Part shown: positions 8,118-17,984 of the stretch, piece by piece
How the letters are laid out: the number at the start of each line of letters is the position of its first letter
Numbering within the stretch: position 1 is the first letter of the stretch
NCBI RefSeq assembly: GCF_002843385.1
Contig: NZ_MVDE01000037.1
Span: forward strand, 1-48,756
Length of the DNA stretch: 48,756 nucleotides
Direction: 5' to 3'
DNA from: Labilibaculum manganireducens
GTDB lineage: Bacteria; Bacteroidota; Bacteroidia; Bacteroidales; Marinifilaceae
The notes under the pieces: model-generated
Seen by the model: the letters and a program-made list of their open reading frames with translations, nothing else
What the model was told of the DNA's origin: nothing
Database searches by the model: none
Made by a program: the position numbers and the translations under genes

Positions 8118-10562
8118 ATGTGGCAAATGAAAGTAAATTTTAAACACATGAAAGTAAAATCTATTGATAAAACCCTGGCCCTGCTTGGATTCAACGGGAA
8201 TTTTCTGGTTTCCAATAACCTTGATTTAAGTTTTGGACTGAAACTAAGCCTGCCGGAGCTGCTGTCCTGCAGTCAGGAAAAGCTTTATGCATTGCACGAT
8301 ACTTTTAAGCGTATTGTCAATTTGCTGCCTCAGAATACTTTGTTTCACAAACAGGATTTTTTCTTTGTGGAAAATTTCGAATCTGCCCGTGCAGGCAGGA
8401 GAAAAGACGGAACCTCAAATCTGGACAGCAGCTACACACAACACTTCGAAGGAAGAGAATTTTTGAAACACGAATGTTACCTCTATTTCAGTTTGCTGAA
8501 CAAAGGCCTTTTGAAAAATTATCTGAACTCATCACTTCTTTTTTCACAGAAAGCAAAGAACTCAGAGCTGAAAATGAACGAAAGAGCCCTTGAGTTCCGA
8601 TCCGGTTTGATTGCTTTGCTCCAACAAAGCGGGATCAGCTGTCAGGTCATAAGCAAAGAAGAAGCAGTGGGAACAGAAGCCTCACCCGGACTAATCGAGA
8701 GGTACCTGACGCTCAACTTTGGAAAAGGAAAACCATTGCTGGGAGGAATCGATTTCAGGGACCGCCTGCGGGTGATGGATCAGTTTGTGGAAATCCTGAG
8801 CCTGAGTGATTATTCCCATGTTCCTTCCCGGGTGAAGCCGGCCGGAGAACACCCCGGGACGGGACTTCCCTGTTCCTTTGTTTATCCGGTCACCCATCAC
8901 CTTCCTTTTTCCCATATCACCAACCAGTTTATTTACATGCCCGGACAACAGGAAGTAAAATCCATGCTGGAAAGCAATTACAAAAAAATCTACAGCCTTT
9001 CCCGCTTTTCTTCGGAAAACAAGATCAATGCAGGACTCATCGAAAATTTTCTGGATACTGTTCAGACCACAGGAGAAAAGATTGTAAAAACCCATTTCAA
9101 TGTCATGCTGATGGATGAGTCCATCGGGAAACTAAAGCAAAACAAAAGTGAATGCTCTTCCGCATTTTCACTGATGAACTGTTTCCCCTACCAGCATACC
9201 TTTGACTTGCCATTTCTGTTTTTTTCCTGTGTTCCCTTTTCCACCCAGTTACCCGAAACAGAACTGTTCATTACACAAGTACCACAAGCCTGTTGCCTGA
9301 CCAATTTTGAAGGAGAGATCAGAAACTCGGATTCGGATTTTACCATTCAATTGTCCAACCGTCAGGAAGGCTGTCCGGTTCGTATTGACCTTTCCGATGA
9401 GCCCATGGAGAAGCATTTGATCCACAACCGAAACAAACTCATCATTGGCGGATCAGGCTCGGGAAAGTCCTTTTTTACCAATCATCTTTTGCGGCAGTAT
9501 GCAGAAAGCGGCAACTGTCATGTGGTCCTGCTGGACGTTGGGCGAAGCTATGAAATGCTGACCCGTTACCTTGGTGAAAGTTTAAAAGATCAGGGCGGTG
9601 CCATGATGGTGGAATTCACAACAGAAAATCCCATTTCATTTAACCCTTTTGTCATTGAAGGAGAGCTAAACGTAGAACGGAAACAAACCATTCTTTCGGT
9701 GATCTATACCATATACAAGGAAGATCTATCGGATATGGAAAAAGATGTGATTGCCCATTCGGTAACTGACTTTCTGAATACCCCGCAGCTGGAACGGTCT
9801 TTCAACGGCTACTACCGTTTCTGTATGGATTACATTCCTGATCTGGTGGAACGGCAGTCTCTGGACTTCAACAGCAATGAATACTTTTTTATCCTGAGCA
9901 AATATTTTGAAGGAGGAGAGTACGCTTACCTGCTGAACAAACCCATGCAGACCGATGAATTCTTTGCCTGTCCCTTTCTGGTCTTTGAGTTGGATAACAT
10001 CAAGGATCATCCCGTGATTTTTCCGGTGGCAACCCTGATTATCATGGACATTTTCCTGCAAAAAATGAGAAAACTAAAAGGAGTCCGAAAGGTGATCTGC
10101 ATAGAAGAAGCCTGGAAAGCCATTGCCACACCACAAATGGCCGCATACCTGAAATACTTTTTCAAGACCATCCGGAAATTCTTTGGAGAAGCCATGGTGG
10201 TGACCCAGGAGGTCGATGATATTATTTCATCTCCTATCATCCGGGATGCCATCATCAACAATGCAGACACCAGAATCCTGCTGGACATGAGCAAGTTCAA
10301 AAATAAATTTGATCAAATCAGCCGGTATCTGGGGCTTACGGATTTTCAGAAAGAACAGATCCTTTCCATCAACAAGAACCTGCCCGGAGACAGGAAATTA
10401 AAAGAAGTATTCATCGCACTGGGATCCTATTCAAGGGTATTTGCCCTGGAAGTGAGCCGTGCAGAGTATTTCTGTTACACTACGGAGCAGAAAGAAAAGG
10501 AAATGATCCTCAACAAACTCTCCGGGGAGAAATCCCTGATAGAAATTTTAACAAACATGTAG
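8118..10562 (+). CDS. traG: TraG, VirB4-like conjugation ATPase
   Basis: 814-aa cytoplasmic/inner-membrane ATPase powering type IV secretion assembly. The C-terminal ATPase half shows Walker A GGSGSGKSFF (about residue 443) and Walker B VICIEEAWKA (about residue 660), followed by the motif VVTQEVDDIISSPIIRDAIINN characteristic of TraG/VirB4. The N-terminal ~350 residues form the less conserved VirB4 N-terminal domain. Alternative in-frame starts at 8130 and 8148 are possible. Length is typical of TraG in Bacteroidota ICEs. Confidence 0.95.
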   Translation: MWQMKVNFKHMKVKSIDKTLALLGFNGNFLVSNNLDLSFGLKLSLPELLSCSQEKLYALHDTFKRIVNLLPQNTLFHKQDFFFVENFESARAGRRKDGTSNLDSSYTQHFEGREFLKHECYLYFSLLNKGLLKNYLNSSLLFSQKAKNSELKMNERALEFRSGLIALLQQSGISCQVISKEEAVGTEASPGLIERYLTLNFGKGKPLLGGIDFRDRLRVMDQFVEILSLSDYSHVPSRVKPAGEHPGTGLPCSFVYPVTHHLPFSHITNQFIYMPGQQEVKSMLESNYKKIYSLSRFSSENKINAGLIENFLDTVQTTGEKIVKTHFNVMLMDESIGKLKQNKSECSSAFSLMNCFPYQHTFDLPFLFFSCVPFSTQLPETELFITQVPQACCLTNFEGEIRNSDSDFTIQLSNRQEGCPVRIDLSDEPMEKHLIHNRNKLIIGGSGSGKSFFTNHLLRQYAESGNCHVVLLDVGRSYEMLTRYLGESLKDQGGAMMVEFTTENPISFNPFVIEGELNVERKQTILSVIYTIYKEDLSDMEKDVIAHSVTDFLNTPQLERSFNGYYRFCMDYIPDLVERQSLDFNSNEYFFILSKYFEGGEYAYLLNKPMQTDEFFACPFLVFELDNIKDHPVIFPVATLIIMDIFLQKMRKLKGVRKVICIEEAWKAIATPQMAAYLKYFFKTIRKFFGEAMVVTQEVDDIISSPIIRDAIINNADTRILLDMSKFKNKFDQISRYLGLTDFQKEQILSINKNLPGDRKLKEVFIALGSYSRVFALEVSRAEYFCYTTEQKEKEMILNKLSGEKSLIEILTNM

Positions 10563-10585
10563 TATAACCATTAAAAATAAGTGGC

Positions 10586-11233
10586 ATGAAAACAACAATT
10601 ATCGCATTTGGAATAACAATACTGCTGTGTGGAGTCAAACTTCAGGGCATGGCCCAAACACCAGTCACCGATGTAGGAGCAGGAATACAAAGAGAAGCCT
10701 TATGGACACAGGAAAAAGGCATCCTTTCCAAAATCAACTGGTACAATGTTCTGATCAAAGCACTCAGCGGGGACATCAGGGGATTGACAGGAGAAATTCT
10801 GGGCATTGACCAGAAGATGATGGAAAGCCTGGAGAAAGTATCCGCCCTGATCAAAGACTACAAAAGAGTACAGGAAACCCGGAAGATGCTGGATAAGGTG
10901 ATGGACATCTACACAGAAAAGTTGCCAAAACTGGTTCAGGATGGAAACTTTACCAATCAGCAGGCGGTAGTCATCGTTCAATCCTTTGATTTGATACTGG
11001 ATGACAGCAGGCAGCTGGTCAACACCATCCTGAACACCATCCTGAAAGACAACCTGCTCATGATGGATGACAAGCAGCGTTACGATACCATCAACGAAGT
11101 TTACCTGAGTGTCAGACGGCATTACGGAACCATCTGTTACCTCTACAACAAATTGTTGTACGCCTCCTATTTGAGAAGCTATGAAAGCAAAAACCTGGAA
11201 GGCTTTGCCCTGTATTATTCTTTGTATCAATAA
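10586..11233 (+). CDS. Exported TraI-like conjugal transfer protein (DUF4141-like)
   Basis: 215-aa protein with a signal peptide (TTIIAFGITILLCGVKLQGMAQ) and a mature, largely helical periplasmic domain. The segments YTEKLPKLVQDGNF and MMDDKQRYDTINEVYLSVRRHY correspond to conserved parts of TraI (DUF4141) of CTnDOT-type elements, which is VirB5-like. Overall similarity is weak, so the symbol is left out. Position between traG and traJ agrees with TraI. Confidence 0.68.
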   Translation: MKTTIIAFGITILLCGVKLQGMAQTPVTDVGAGIQREALWTQEKGILSKINWYNVLIKALSGDIRGLTGEILGIDQKMMESLEKVSALIKDYKRVQETRKMLDKVMDIYTEKLPKLVQDGNFTNQQAVVIVQSFDLILDDSRQLVNTILNTILKDNLLMMDDKQRYDTINEVYLSVRRHYGTICYLYNKLLYASYLRSYESKNLEGFALYYSLYQ

Positions 11234-11243
11234 TTCTCAGACC

Positions 11244-11963
11244 ATGAAAAGATTCAAATTGATAAGTATCCTTTGCCTGACTTTCCTCTTGCTGCAATCA
11301 GCAGGCATGGCAAATGCCCAGGCCGTTGCCATCAAAAAATGGAAGGGGAGGTACCCCAGGATGAACAACAACTATCCGCAATCCTTTATTGCCTTTCGGG
11401 GATGGCTGCCCCCCAAACCCCATTTGTTCATTAAAACACCACTCACTCATTACTATTGGAAAGTCAAGTCCATGCCGGTAACAGATTCCGGGGAGGTTTT
11501 GGGAAAGACAAAAACAGGATTGCTGCGCATCTTTTCCAAACTCATGGAACGCACTCAATTCAAAGGAAGGTACGAAGAAACCGAAATGATCAGTCTCATG
11601 ACTGAATCGCAAAAACAGATCGGACGAAAGCTGTCTGACAGCAGGAAGGATCAACTGGCAGACATCTACGGGCTCACAGCTTCCTTTCTGGAGCTTTACC
11701 AAAGGCTGGATGATTTCAAGCAGGTAGATCAGGGGAAGGAGGTCAAAAAGATATTGCAAAAAGAGACTGATGAGCTTGTACAGCAATTTTTAATGGTCAA
11801 TCTTTTGGCAACCGACCATGGAGAGAAATTCAAAGCCTTTTCAAAAATAGAAAGATCGCTGATTCTGCTTTCAGGCGAGGTAGATTATAGTCATAATAAA
11901 ATGAACTTTTTTAATTCCTACGGAAAATATCATAACAATCATTACGCTTTTTTAACCCAATAA
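11244..11963 (+). CDS. Exported tra-operon protein of unknown function
   Basis: 239-aa protein beginning at ATG 11244 with a clear signal peptide (FKLISILCLTFLLLQSAGMANAQ). The open frame extends 21 codons upstream, but that part overlaps the preceding gene and the signal sequence decides the start. The mature part begins with a Pro/Trp-rich section (FRGWLPPKPHLF) and continues as a helical region. It has no counterpart that I recognise in the standard TraA-TraQ set. Being between the TraI-like protein and TraJ, it is probably an extra periplasmic component of this transfer apparatus. Confidence 0.72.
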   Translation: MKRFKLISILCLTFLLLQSAGMANAQAVAIKKWKGRYPRMNNNYPQSFIAFRGWLPPKPHLFIKTPLTHYYWKVKSMPVTDSGEVLGKTKTGLLRIFSKLMERTQFKGRYEETEMISLMTESQKQIGRKLSDSRKDQLADIYGLTASFLELYQRLDDFKQVDQGKEVKKILQKETDELVQQFLMVNLLATDHGEKFKAFSKIERSLILLSGEVDYSHNKMNFFNSYGKYHNNHYAFLTQ

Positions 11964-11972
11964 GACATCGAC

Positions 11973-12923
11973 ATGTTATTACAAGTCCTCACAACAAATG
12001 AATTTTTTACTTTCACAGACAGTTTGGTGGAATCTGGAATTGATCATGCCCGGATCCTAGTGGACATGGCAAGAGCCATAGGAGGAATCGCAGCCTTTTT
12101 CTACATTTCCAAACGAATCTATGAAGAGCTGATTGCTGACAATCCAATCTCCCTGCTGCCCTTGCTTCGTCCCTTTGCCTTTGTGTTGGTGTTGAGCTTC
12201 TGGGGCGTGTTTGTGAACCTCCTGATGGTACCCACCAAAGGACTGGCTTCCCTTTCAGAATCCATATATGCCGACAAAAAACACATTGTCGCACAACGCC
12301 TGGAGGAGAAACAAAATGCCATGCTCGCGTCAGACCTTCCGATTTTCTATGAGAACCAGGAAAAAGAAGCCGCCTTATGGGACAAGGGAATCAACCTGTT
12401 GCTGACGAGCTATAACATCATGACCGGAAGAGCCATTCAAAACCAAATCAATTTTTACATCATGGATGCCATCCGTCAGGTTCTGGAATCCATATTTGAA
12501 GCCATTGTTTACCTGATTGCTTTTTTACGAACCATTTTTTGCGTTTTGCTTGTGATCTTTGGACCACTGGTTTTTGCCCTCTCCATTTTTGATGGCTTTC
12601 AGGACAACTACCTGCAGTGGATCGCCAGGTTCATCAATGTAAATCTCTATCTGCCCATCGCACTCTTAATTCTCTCACTGGTACAGGAAATACTCATTTA
12701 CATGCTGGAATGGGAGATCCTGAAAATCAACAGCATGCTGATCTATCAACCACAACTGTTCTATGTGACCAATTTGGTCGTACCCATCTGTGGCATAGTC
12801 GGAATGAGCCTGGTTCCCAAGATTTCCTCATGGATTGTTCAGGCCTCAGGCACAAATTCCGGAGGAGGAAGAATGTTCAGAACAGCAGCCACCATGGCCG
12901 TTACAAAAGGAATGATGAAATAA
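11973..12923 (+). CDS. traJ: TraJ, polytopic conjugation membrane protein
   Basis: 316-aa inner-membrane protein, the VirB6-like channel component. Hydrophobic segments lie near residues 30-48, 68-86, 168-200 (AIVYLIAFLRTIFCVLLVIFG) and 220-240 (INVNLYLPIALLILSLVQEI), with a Gly-rich C-terminus (SGTNSGGGRMFRTAATMAVTKGMMK) typical of TraJ. It lies 9 bp after the preceding exported protein and 14 bp before traK. Confidence 0.88.
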   Translation: MLLQVLTTNEFFTFTDSLVESGIDHARILVDMARAIGGIAAFFYISKRIYEELIADNPISLLPLLRPFAFVLVLSFWGVFVNLLMVPTKGLASLSESIYADKKHIVAQRLEEKQNAMLASDLPIFYENQEKEAALWDKGINLLLTSYNIMTGRAIQNQINFYIMDAIRQVLESIFEAIVYLIAFLRTIFCVLLVIFGPLVFALSIFDGFQDNYLQWIARFINVNLYLPIALLILSLVQEILIYMLEWEILKINSMLIYQPQLFYVTNLVVPICGIVGMSLVPKISSWIVQASGTNSGGGRMFRTAATMAVTKGMMK

Positions 12924-12937
12924 AAACAGAAAACATC

Positions 12938-13564
12938 ATGAGAAAACAATTCGACATCCAAAGAAAATTCCGCTTTACAGTTTACGTACTGCTGATTACA
13001 GCTTTATCAATGATGGGAGTCAGCGTATATACCTTTACAATCTCATCAAAGCTGGTAGAGCGCTCCCGACAGAAGATTTATGTGCTGGACAATGGAAAGT
13101 CCCTTTTGGTAGCCCTAAGAGAAGACATCACGGAAAACAGAAATGCCGAAGCCAGGGATCATGTAAAGCGCTTTCATGAACTGTTTTTCACTATGGAGCC
13201 AGACAAAGACTACATCGAAAACAATGTCAGGGAAGCTTTGCATTTGGCAGATCGTTCTGCCATGGAGCAATACCAGTCCTACAAAGAGAACAATCTGTAC
13301 AACCAGGTGATTGCTTCCGACATCAGCATGACCCTTCAGACAGATTCTGTCCGGCTGGACTTTTCCGCTTATCCCTATCGTTTTCATTTCTACGGTAAAC
13401 AGAAGATTGTACGCAAATCCAACATCACCATTCGCAGTTTAGATACATCCGGAACATTAAGAAACATCTCCAGAACGGACAACAACCCACATGGCTTTTT
13501 GATCGAAAACTGGCGCATTGTTGACAATAAGGATTTGGAAAGCATCAAAAGGAAAATTTTTTAA
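12938..13564 (+). CDS. traK: TraK, VirB8-like conjugation protein
   Basis: 208-aa single-pass membrane protein of the TraK family. Start chosen at ATG 12938 (MRKQFDIQRKFR); the longer open frame upstream overlaps traJ in another frame. One membrane helix near residues 13-33, then a periplasmic domain with FHELFFTMEPDKDYIENNVREAL and the C-terminal LIENWRIVDN motif that are diagnostic of conjugative transposon TraK. Confidence 0.93.
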   Translation: MRKQFDIQRKFRFTVYVLLITALSMMGVSVYTFTISSKLVERSRQKIYVLDNGKSLLVALREDITENRNAEARDHVKRFHELFFTMEPDKDYIENNVREALHLADRSAMEQYQSYKENNLYNQVIASDISMTLQTDSVRLDFSAYPYRFHFYGKQKIVRKSNITIRSLDTSGTLRNISRTDNNPHGFLIENWRIVDNKDLESIKRKIF

Positions 13565-13659
13565 AACAATAGATTCTTAGATTTTAGAAATGAGATATTA
13601 GACTGACTTACAAGATGCTTATTTTCAGACTTTTATGACGGGTGTCTTTTAGGTGAATC

Positions 13660-14046
13660 ATGCTAAAAAACAGATACTTACAAGAGTTTAACGAACTATC
13701 GTTAAAAGAAGAAGGAAATATGAAAAATAAGACAGAAATAACTAAAGAAAGAAGCTTCAAAGGCCGGTTAAGAAAGTGGATTAATCGAGCAGATACCCGG
13801 GACAGGTCTCTTGATTCCAAAATCCGCATAAGAAAATGGATACTCATCCTTGGTGTATTGTTTGTCCTGTTTGCAGCCTCTTTTTTTCAAAACCCTGTGA
13901 TTGACCTGTCACAAAACAGCTTTGCACCGGGAGGAATGGAAACAACAGAAAACGAAGCTGTCATCCCCTCTTTTGAAATGCCTGTCGATTCATTTGAACT
14001 GTATCTAAAACAACACATTCATGAAAACTTATCTGAAAAAGAATAA
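13660..14046 (+). CDS. TraL-position single-pass membrane protein
   Basis: 128-aa protein (108 aa if the ATG at 13720 is used) lying between traK and traM where TraL (DUF3989-like) is found in related elements. It has a basic N-terminus rich in Arg/Lys (RLRKWINRADTRDRSLDSK), one transmembrane helix (KWILILGVLFVLFAASFF) and a short acidic periplasmic tail. Similarity to known TraL is not strong. It overlaps traM by 26 bp. Confidence 0.62.
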   Translation: MLKNRYLQEFNELSLKEEGNMKNKTEITKERSFKGRLRKWINRADTRDRSLDSKIRIRKWILILGVLFVLFAASFFQNPVIDLSQNSFAPGGMETTENEAVIPSFEMPVDSFELYLKQHIHENLSEKE

Positions 14047-15199
14047 AGCCCTATTGATACTGCCTTTGGTGTTGCTTCCTTTTGTCGTTCTGATCTTTTA
14101 TATTCTGGGAGGAGGAGAGAAGGCAAGCCAAAATCAAAACCAGACAGGGCACAGCAGTAATGAAAAAGGAGCCAATTACCTGCTTCCGGAAGCTGAAAAG
14201 AGCATTGAGATTTTTGATAAAATGGAAGCTTATCAAAAACAGAATTTGGCTGTCAGAAGCGGCACTCAAAATCCTTCCGTTGAAAGCAGCGAATCATCTA
14301 ACGATACTGACCTGGACTTAACAGATGTGAATACCGATAGTTTAAAAGCATTGCTCCAACACCAGGTCAAAGCTGATGTGTCCGGTCAGTTGCTGGCCCA
14401 CATCAAGCAAAAAGAGGAATTGGTACGGGAAGATCTGGAAAAAGAATTGTCTGAAAAAGAAAGCTCTTCCAACAGGAAAATAAAAAAGGACAAAGCACCT
14501 GTACTGCATAAAAAAGAGAAAAAAAGCTTACAAAGGATGATGGAAGATCAACAATCCGGATTTGAAGAACTGGAACAGGTCATTGATGAAAACAGCAGTC
14601 TGAACCGGGAAAATGATTCTTTGAAGTATTACCTCCAACAGGCACAGGAAAAGCTGTCAGACTTGAATCAGAAAAAACGGATGAGTTTTTCTTTGGAAAA
14701 GAAACAGCGGGTTGGGTTCAATGGAAAAACGCCATCCAATTCTATGATCAAAGCAGAAATCTATGAAACAACAACAGTCCTGAACGGGAACCGCATTAAA
14801 ATGCGCTTGCTGGAAGATGCCTGGATAGATGGCAAAAAAGCCGGAAAAAACACCTTCTTCTATGGAATCTGTAAGATTAATAACGAGAGACTTAATATAG
14901 AGGTTCTCAGCTTTCCGTTGGCGCAAAATTTTCTTCCTGTCGAATTGCAGGTTCATGACCTGGACGGGCTTCCCGGCCTGTACATACCCGGTAATGCCGC
15001 AAGAAAAGTCAGCAAGGAAATAGGCAGCCGCACCAACACTTCAGCCCTTTGGAGTATGAGTACCGATCCTCTTACCGGTATCGGAATCAATACCGCAGAC
15101 CGTACCGCACAGGCACTCATCAAAAGAGTAAGACTAAAGAAAATCACCATCAAAAAGAACAGCCTGGTCTATTTAATCAATCAAAATCAGCAGCCATGA
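14021..15199 (+). CDS. traM: TraM, VirB10-like conjugation protein
   Basis: 392-aa protein with an N-terminal membrane anchor (ALLILPLVLLPFVVLIFYILGG), a low-complexity/coiled-coil middle rich in Glu, Lys and Ser (about residues 100-220), and a conserved C-terminal domain (IKAEIYETTTVLNGNRIKMRLLEDAWIDG...YGICKINNERLNIEV...VHDLDGLPGLYIPGN) characteristic of TraM. It spans the envelope in the family model. The stop overlaps the traN start (ATGA at 15196-15199). Confidence 0.93.
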   Translation: MKTYLKKNKALLILPLVLLPFVVLIFYILGGGEKASQNQNQTGHSSNEKGANYLLPEAEKSIEIFDKMEAYQKQNLAVRSGTQNPSVESSESSNDTDLDLTDVNTDSLKALLQHQVKADVSGQLLAHIKQKEELVREDLEKELSEKESSSNRKIKKDKAPVLHKKEKKSLQRMMEDQQSGFEELEQVIDENSSLNRENDSLKYYLQQAQEKLSDLNQKKRMSFSLEKKQRVGFNGKTPSNSMIKAEIYETTTVLNGNRIKMRLLEDAWIDGKKAGKNTFFYGICKINNERLNIEVLSFPLAQNFLPVELQVHDLDGLPGLYIPGNAARKVSKEIGSRTNTSALWSMSTDPLTGIGINTADRTAQALIKRVRLKKITIKKNSLVYLINQNQQP

Positions 15200-15996
15200 A
15201 ACATATTTTAATCAGCCTGTTTTGTCTTTTTGCAAGCATTGGTTTGGCAGGACAAAACAGGATCACCATCAATGTAAACAAAGTTGTTCACCTGATCTCA
15301 AAAGAGAAGGTCACTTACCTGCAGACAGGGAATCCAAATTTTGTGCTGGCAGAAATAGTACCGGAACACCCAAATCTTGTTCGAATCAAGGCAGTGGAAG
15401 TCTGTGAAGGAGAATCTTCAATAAGCCTGGTATCAGATGGCAAATTGTACTCCATTAGCTTAAACTATGGCGAACCCGGAGAGATTTCCTACCCGCTGGA
15501 TGGCTTTGATGCCATGAAGGCTGATCTTTATCAGGGAACCTTGATGAGCCTGGAAACCCTGAAGAAAAACTGCAGATACCTTCTCTCTCAAAAGAAGAAA
15601 CACATTCGAAAAAGTAAATCCGGAAAAGATGGAATCAACATTCAGATCAGAAACATCTTTCTGTTGAATGAAGCCCTGTTTTTTGAGCTGGAGATTGAGA
15701 ACAAAACCAATATGGGCTATGATGTGGAAAGCTTCCAATGGTGGATCGATGACAAAAAAAGGCTGAAAGCAAGCAATACACAGGAATACCGGATTCAACC
15801 CAAATTTCAATACCGTGGATTACAACGAATCCCTGCCAAAACCAAAGTGCGGGAGATCTTTGTCTTGCCAAAATTCACCATTCCCGGGAAACGTATTCTG
15901 CGAATTGAAATGCTTGAAAAGGCACTGGGCAATACCGGAAGAAAGCTTTCTGTGGAGCTTAAAAACAAACACATCCGAAGGGCTGAACGTTTATAA
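15196..15996 (+). CDS. traN: TraN, VirB9-like exported conjugation protein
   Basis: 266-aa exported protein (DUF4138 family). The start at 15196 gives a signal peptide (KHILISLFCLFASIGLAGQ) and couples to traM through an ATGA overlap. The mature domain includes LVRIKAVEVCEGESSISLVSDGKLYSISLNYG and the C-terminal beta-rich section FFELEIENKTNMGYDVESFQWWIDDKKRLK, both typical of TraN. TraO, TraP and TraQ, which follow TraN in CTnDOT, are absent here. Confidence 0.9.
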   Translation: MKHILISLFCLFASIGLAGQNRITINVNKVVHLISKEKVTYLQTGNPNFVLAEIVPEHPNLVRIKAVEVCEGESSISLVSDGKLYSISLNYGEPGEISYPLDGFDAMKADLYQGTLMSLETLKKNCRYLLSQKKKHIRKSKSGKDGINIQIRNIFLLNEALFFELEIENKTNMGYDVESFQWWIDDKKRLKASNTQEYRIQPKFQYRGLQRIPAKTKVREIFVLPKFTIPGKRILRIEMLEKALGNTGRKLSVELKNKHIRRAERL

Positions 15997-16021
15997 TATC
16001 CAACAAAAGAAAGGAGTAAAG

Positions 16022-17962
16022 ATGACTGGTGAATCAAGAGAACTGGTGAGACTGCATGAAGGATTTCGGTTCTTCTCTTATCTCTTGCTGATCATATCCC
16101 TGTATTTGAATCAAATCCTGTTTTTCAAAACCCTGGGAATATACATGATCGAATTGGAAGGGCTGATCACAAAACTGAAAAGCCTTGATTTTTTATCCCA
16201 TCCTGTCTGTTCAAAGACGGTTTGTATGGGCTTTTTGATGGTCACCTGTATCGGAACAAAAGCCAAAAAGGACAGGGACCTGAAAATTTCCGCTTTGCTG
16301 TATCAACTCCTGTTTGGCCTTTTGCTTTACTGGGGAAGTCTGCTGATTGCAAAATGGCAGGCAGGCCTGTATTTGCTTTTCTCCTTTTGGGGCTTTGTAG
16401 TACTGAACATCGCTTTTGACAATATTTCCAAACTAATCAATGTAAACCTGATGAAAGACCGTTTTAATCACGAAAATGAAAGCTTTGCCCAGGAAGAGGA
16501 ATTGAAGGAAAACGAGTACTCCGTGAACCTGAAAAGCAAATATCAGCTTCAGGGCAAGGAACATGACGGCTGGATCAATGTGATCAATCCCTTTCGGGGA
16601 AGCATGGTGATTGGAACCCCCGGATCAGGAAAATCCTTTTCCGTAGTCCTTCCCTTTATCAGACAACACCTGGGAAAAGGCTTTTCCATGTGCATTTATG
16701 ATTTTAAGTTTCCCGATCTCTCGGAAGTCACCTACAATCATTTTCTGAAAGCCAAAAAGAGAGGAAGACTGCCTGAAAAGTCTGCCTTTTACATCATCAA
16801 TTTTGATGACATCACCAAATCATACCGATGCAATCCACTGGCACCTGAATTTTTGGAAAGCCCCATTGATGCCTTTGAATCTTCCCGGACGGTGTTGTAT
16901 AACCTGAACCGGGAATGGATCCGCAAACAGGGAGAGTTCTTTTCCGAATCCGCAGTCTCCTTTTTTGCAGCCGTCATCTGGTTTTTGAAGCGATATAAAA
17001 ACGGAGAGTATTGCACCTTGCCTCATGCCATAGAACTCCTGCAACTGGATTACGAGGATCTCTTTGAAGTACTTTCCCGGGAAAAGGATGTGGTCAACAT
17101 CATCAACCCTTTTATCAATGCACATCAAAGAGGAGCCCATGAGCAGCTGGAAGGTCAGTTGGGTAGTCTGAAAATTGCCATTTCCAAGATCATCAGCAAG
17201 GAAATCTACTGGATCTGTTCCGGTAACGACTTTTCACTGGACATAAACAATCCCAGTCAGCCCAAAGTGCTTTGCCTGGCCAACAATCCCCTTCGCATTG
17301 AAATGTATGGAGTGGTTTTGTCCCTTTTTATCACCAGGATGCTTAAAGTAATCAACCGCAAAGGACAGCACAAATCATCATTGATTTTTGATGAGCTGCC
17401 TACTATCTATTTCCGGGGACTGGATACCCTGATTGCCACAGCGAGAAGCAACAGGATTTCAACCTTACTTGGTATTCAAACCATCGATCAGTTGATCCGG
17501 GACTATGGCAAGGAGCAGGCCAATGCCATTCTGACCAACATCGGAAACATCTTTGCCGGTCAGTCTGTTGGGGAAACGGCTAAATTCATACAAAACAGGA
17601 TGGGTAAAATCCTGCAGGAACGGCAATCCGTCAATATCAACCAGAATTCCCAATCCACCTCCTTTTCCACACAAATGGATTTTCTGGTGCCGGAAGGAAA
17701 GGTTGCCATACTGCCACAGGGCTGTATGGTGGGGCAGGTCGCTGATAATTTTGGACAGCAGATCAGGCAAAAGAATTTCAACAGCCTGATTCATGTGGAT
17801 ACAGAGCAGGTGGAGAGAGAAGAAAAGAACCACAAGAAGATACCAAATATTTACCAGTTTGATGACCTGGACAAAGTTATGGAAAACAACCGCACCGGAA
17901 TCTGTAACGACATTCAAAAGATTCTGATTGAATGCAAGATCAACAACAAACAGCAATTGTAA
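16022..17962 (+). CDS. Type IV coupling protein (VirD4/TraD-like; MobC of CTn)
   Basis: 646-aa coupling ATPase that delivers the relaxase-DNA complex to the transfer channel. The start at 16022 (MTGESRELVRLHEGFR) is chosen because the upstream part of the open frame overlaps traN. The N-terminal ~150 residues contain about four membrane segments. The ATPase domain has Walker A VIGTPGSGKSFS (about residue 200) and Walker B SLIFDELPT (about residue 453), with the ATARSNRISTLLGIQTIDQL motif of the TraG/VirD4 family. It lies 25 bp after traN, so the coupling protein is part of the tra operon. Confidence 0.93.
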   Translation: MTGESRELVRLHEGFRFFSYLLLIISLYLNQILFFKTLGIYMIELEGLITKLKSLDFLSHPVCSKTVCMGFLMVTCIGTKAKKDRDLKISALLYQLLFGLLLYWGSLLIAKWQAGLYLLFSFWGFVVLNIAFDNISKLINVNLMKDRFNHENESFAQEEELKENEYSVNLKSKYQLQGKEHDGWINVINPFRGSMVIGTPGSGKSFSVVLPFIRQHLGKGFSMCIYDFKFPDLSEVTYNHFLKAKKRGRLPEKSAFYIINFDDITKSYRCNPLAPEFLESPIDAFESSRTVLYNLNREWIRKQGEFFSESAVSFFAAVIWFLKRYKNGEYCTLPHAIELLQLDYEDLFEVLSREKDVVNIINPFINAHQRGAHEQLEGQLGSLKIAISKIISKEIYWICSGNDFSLDINNPSQPKVLCLANNPLRIEMYGVVLSLFITRMLKVINRKGQHKSSLIFDELPTIYFRGLDTLIATARSNRISTLLGIQTIDQLIRDYGKEQANAILTNIGNIFAGQSVGETAKFIQNRMGKILQERQSVNINQNSQSTSFSTQMDFLVPEGKVAILPQGCMVGQVADNFGQQIRQKNFNSLIHVDTEQVEREEKNHKKIPNIYQFDDLDKVMENNRTGICNDIQKILIECKINNKQQL

Positions 17963-17984
17963 TAATCATTAAAATTTTAAGACA

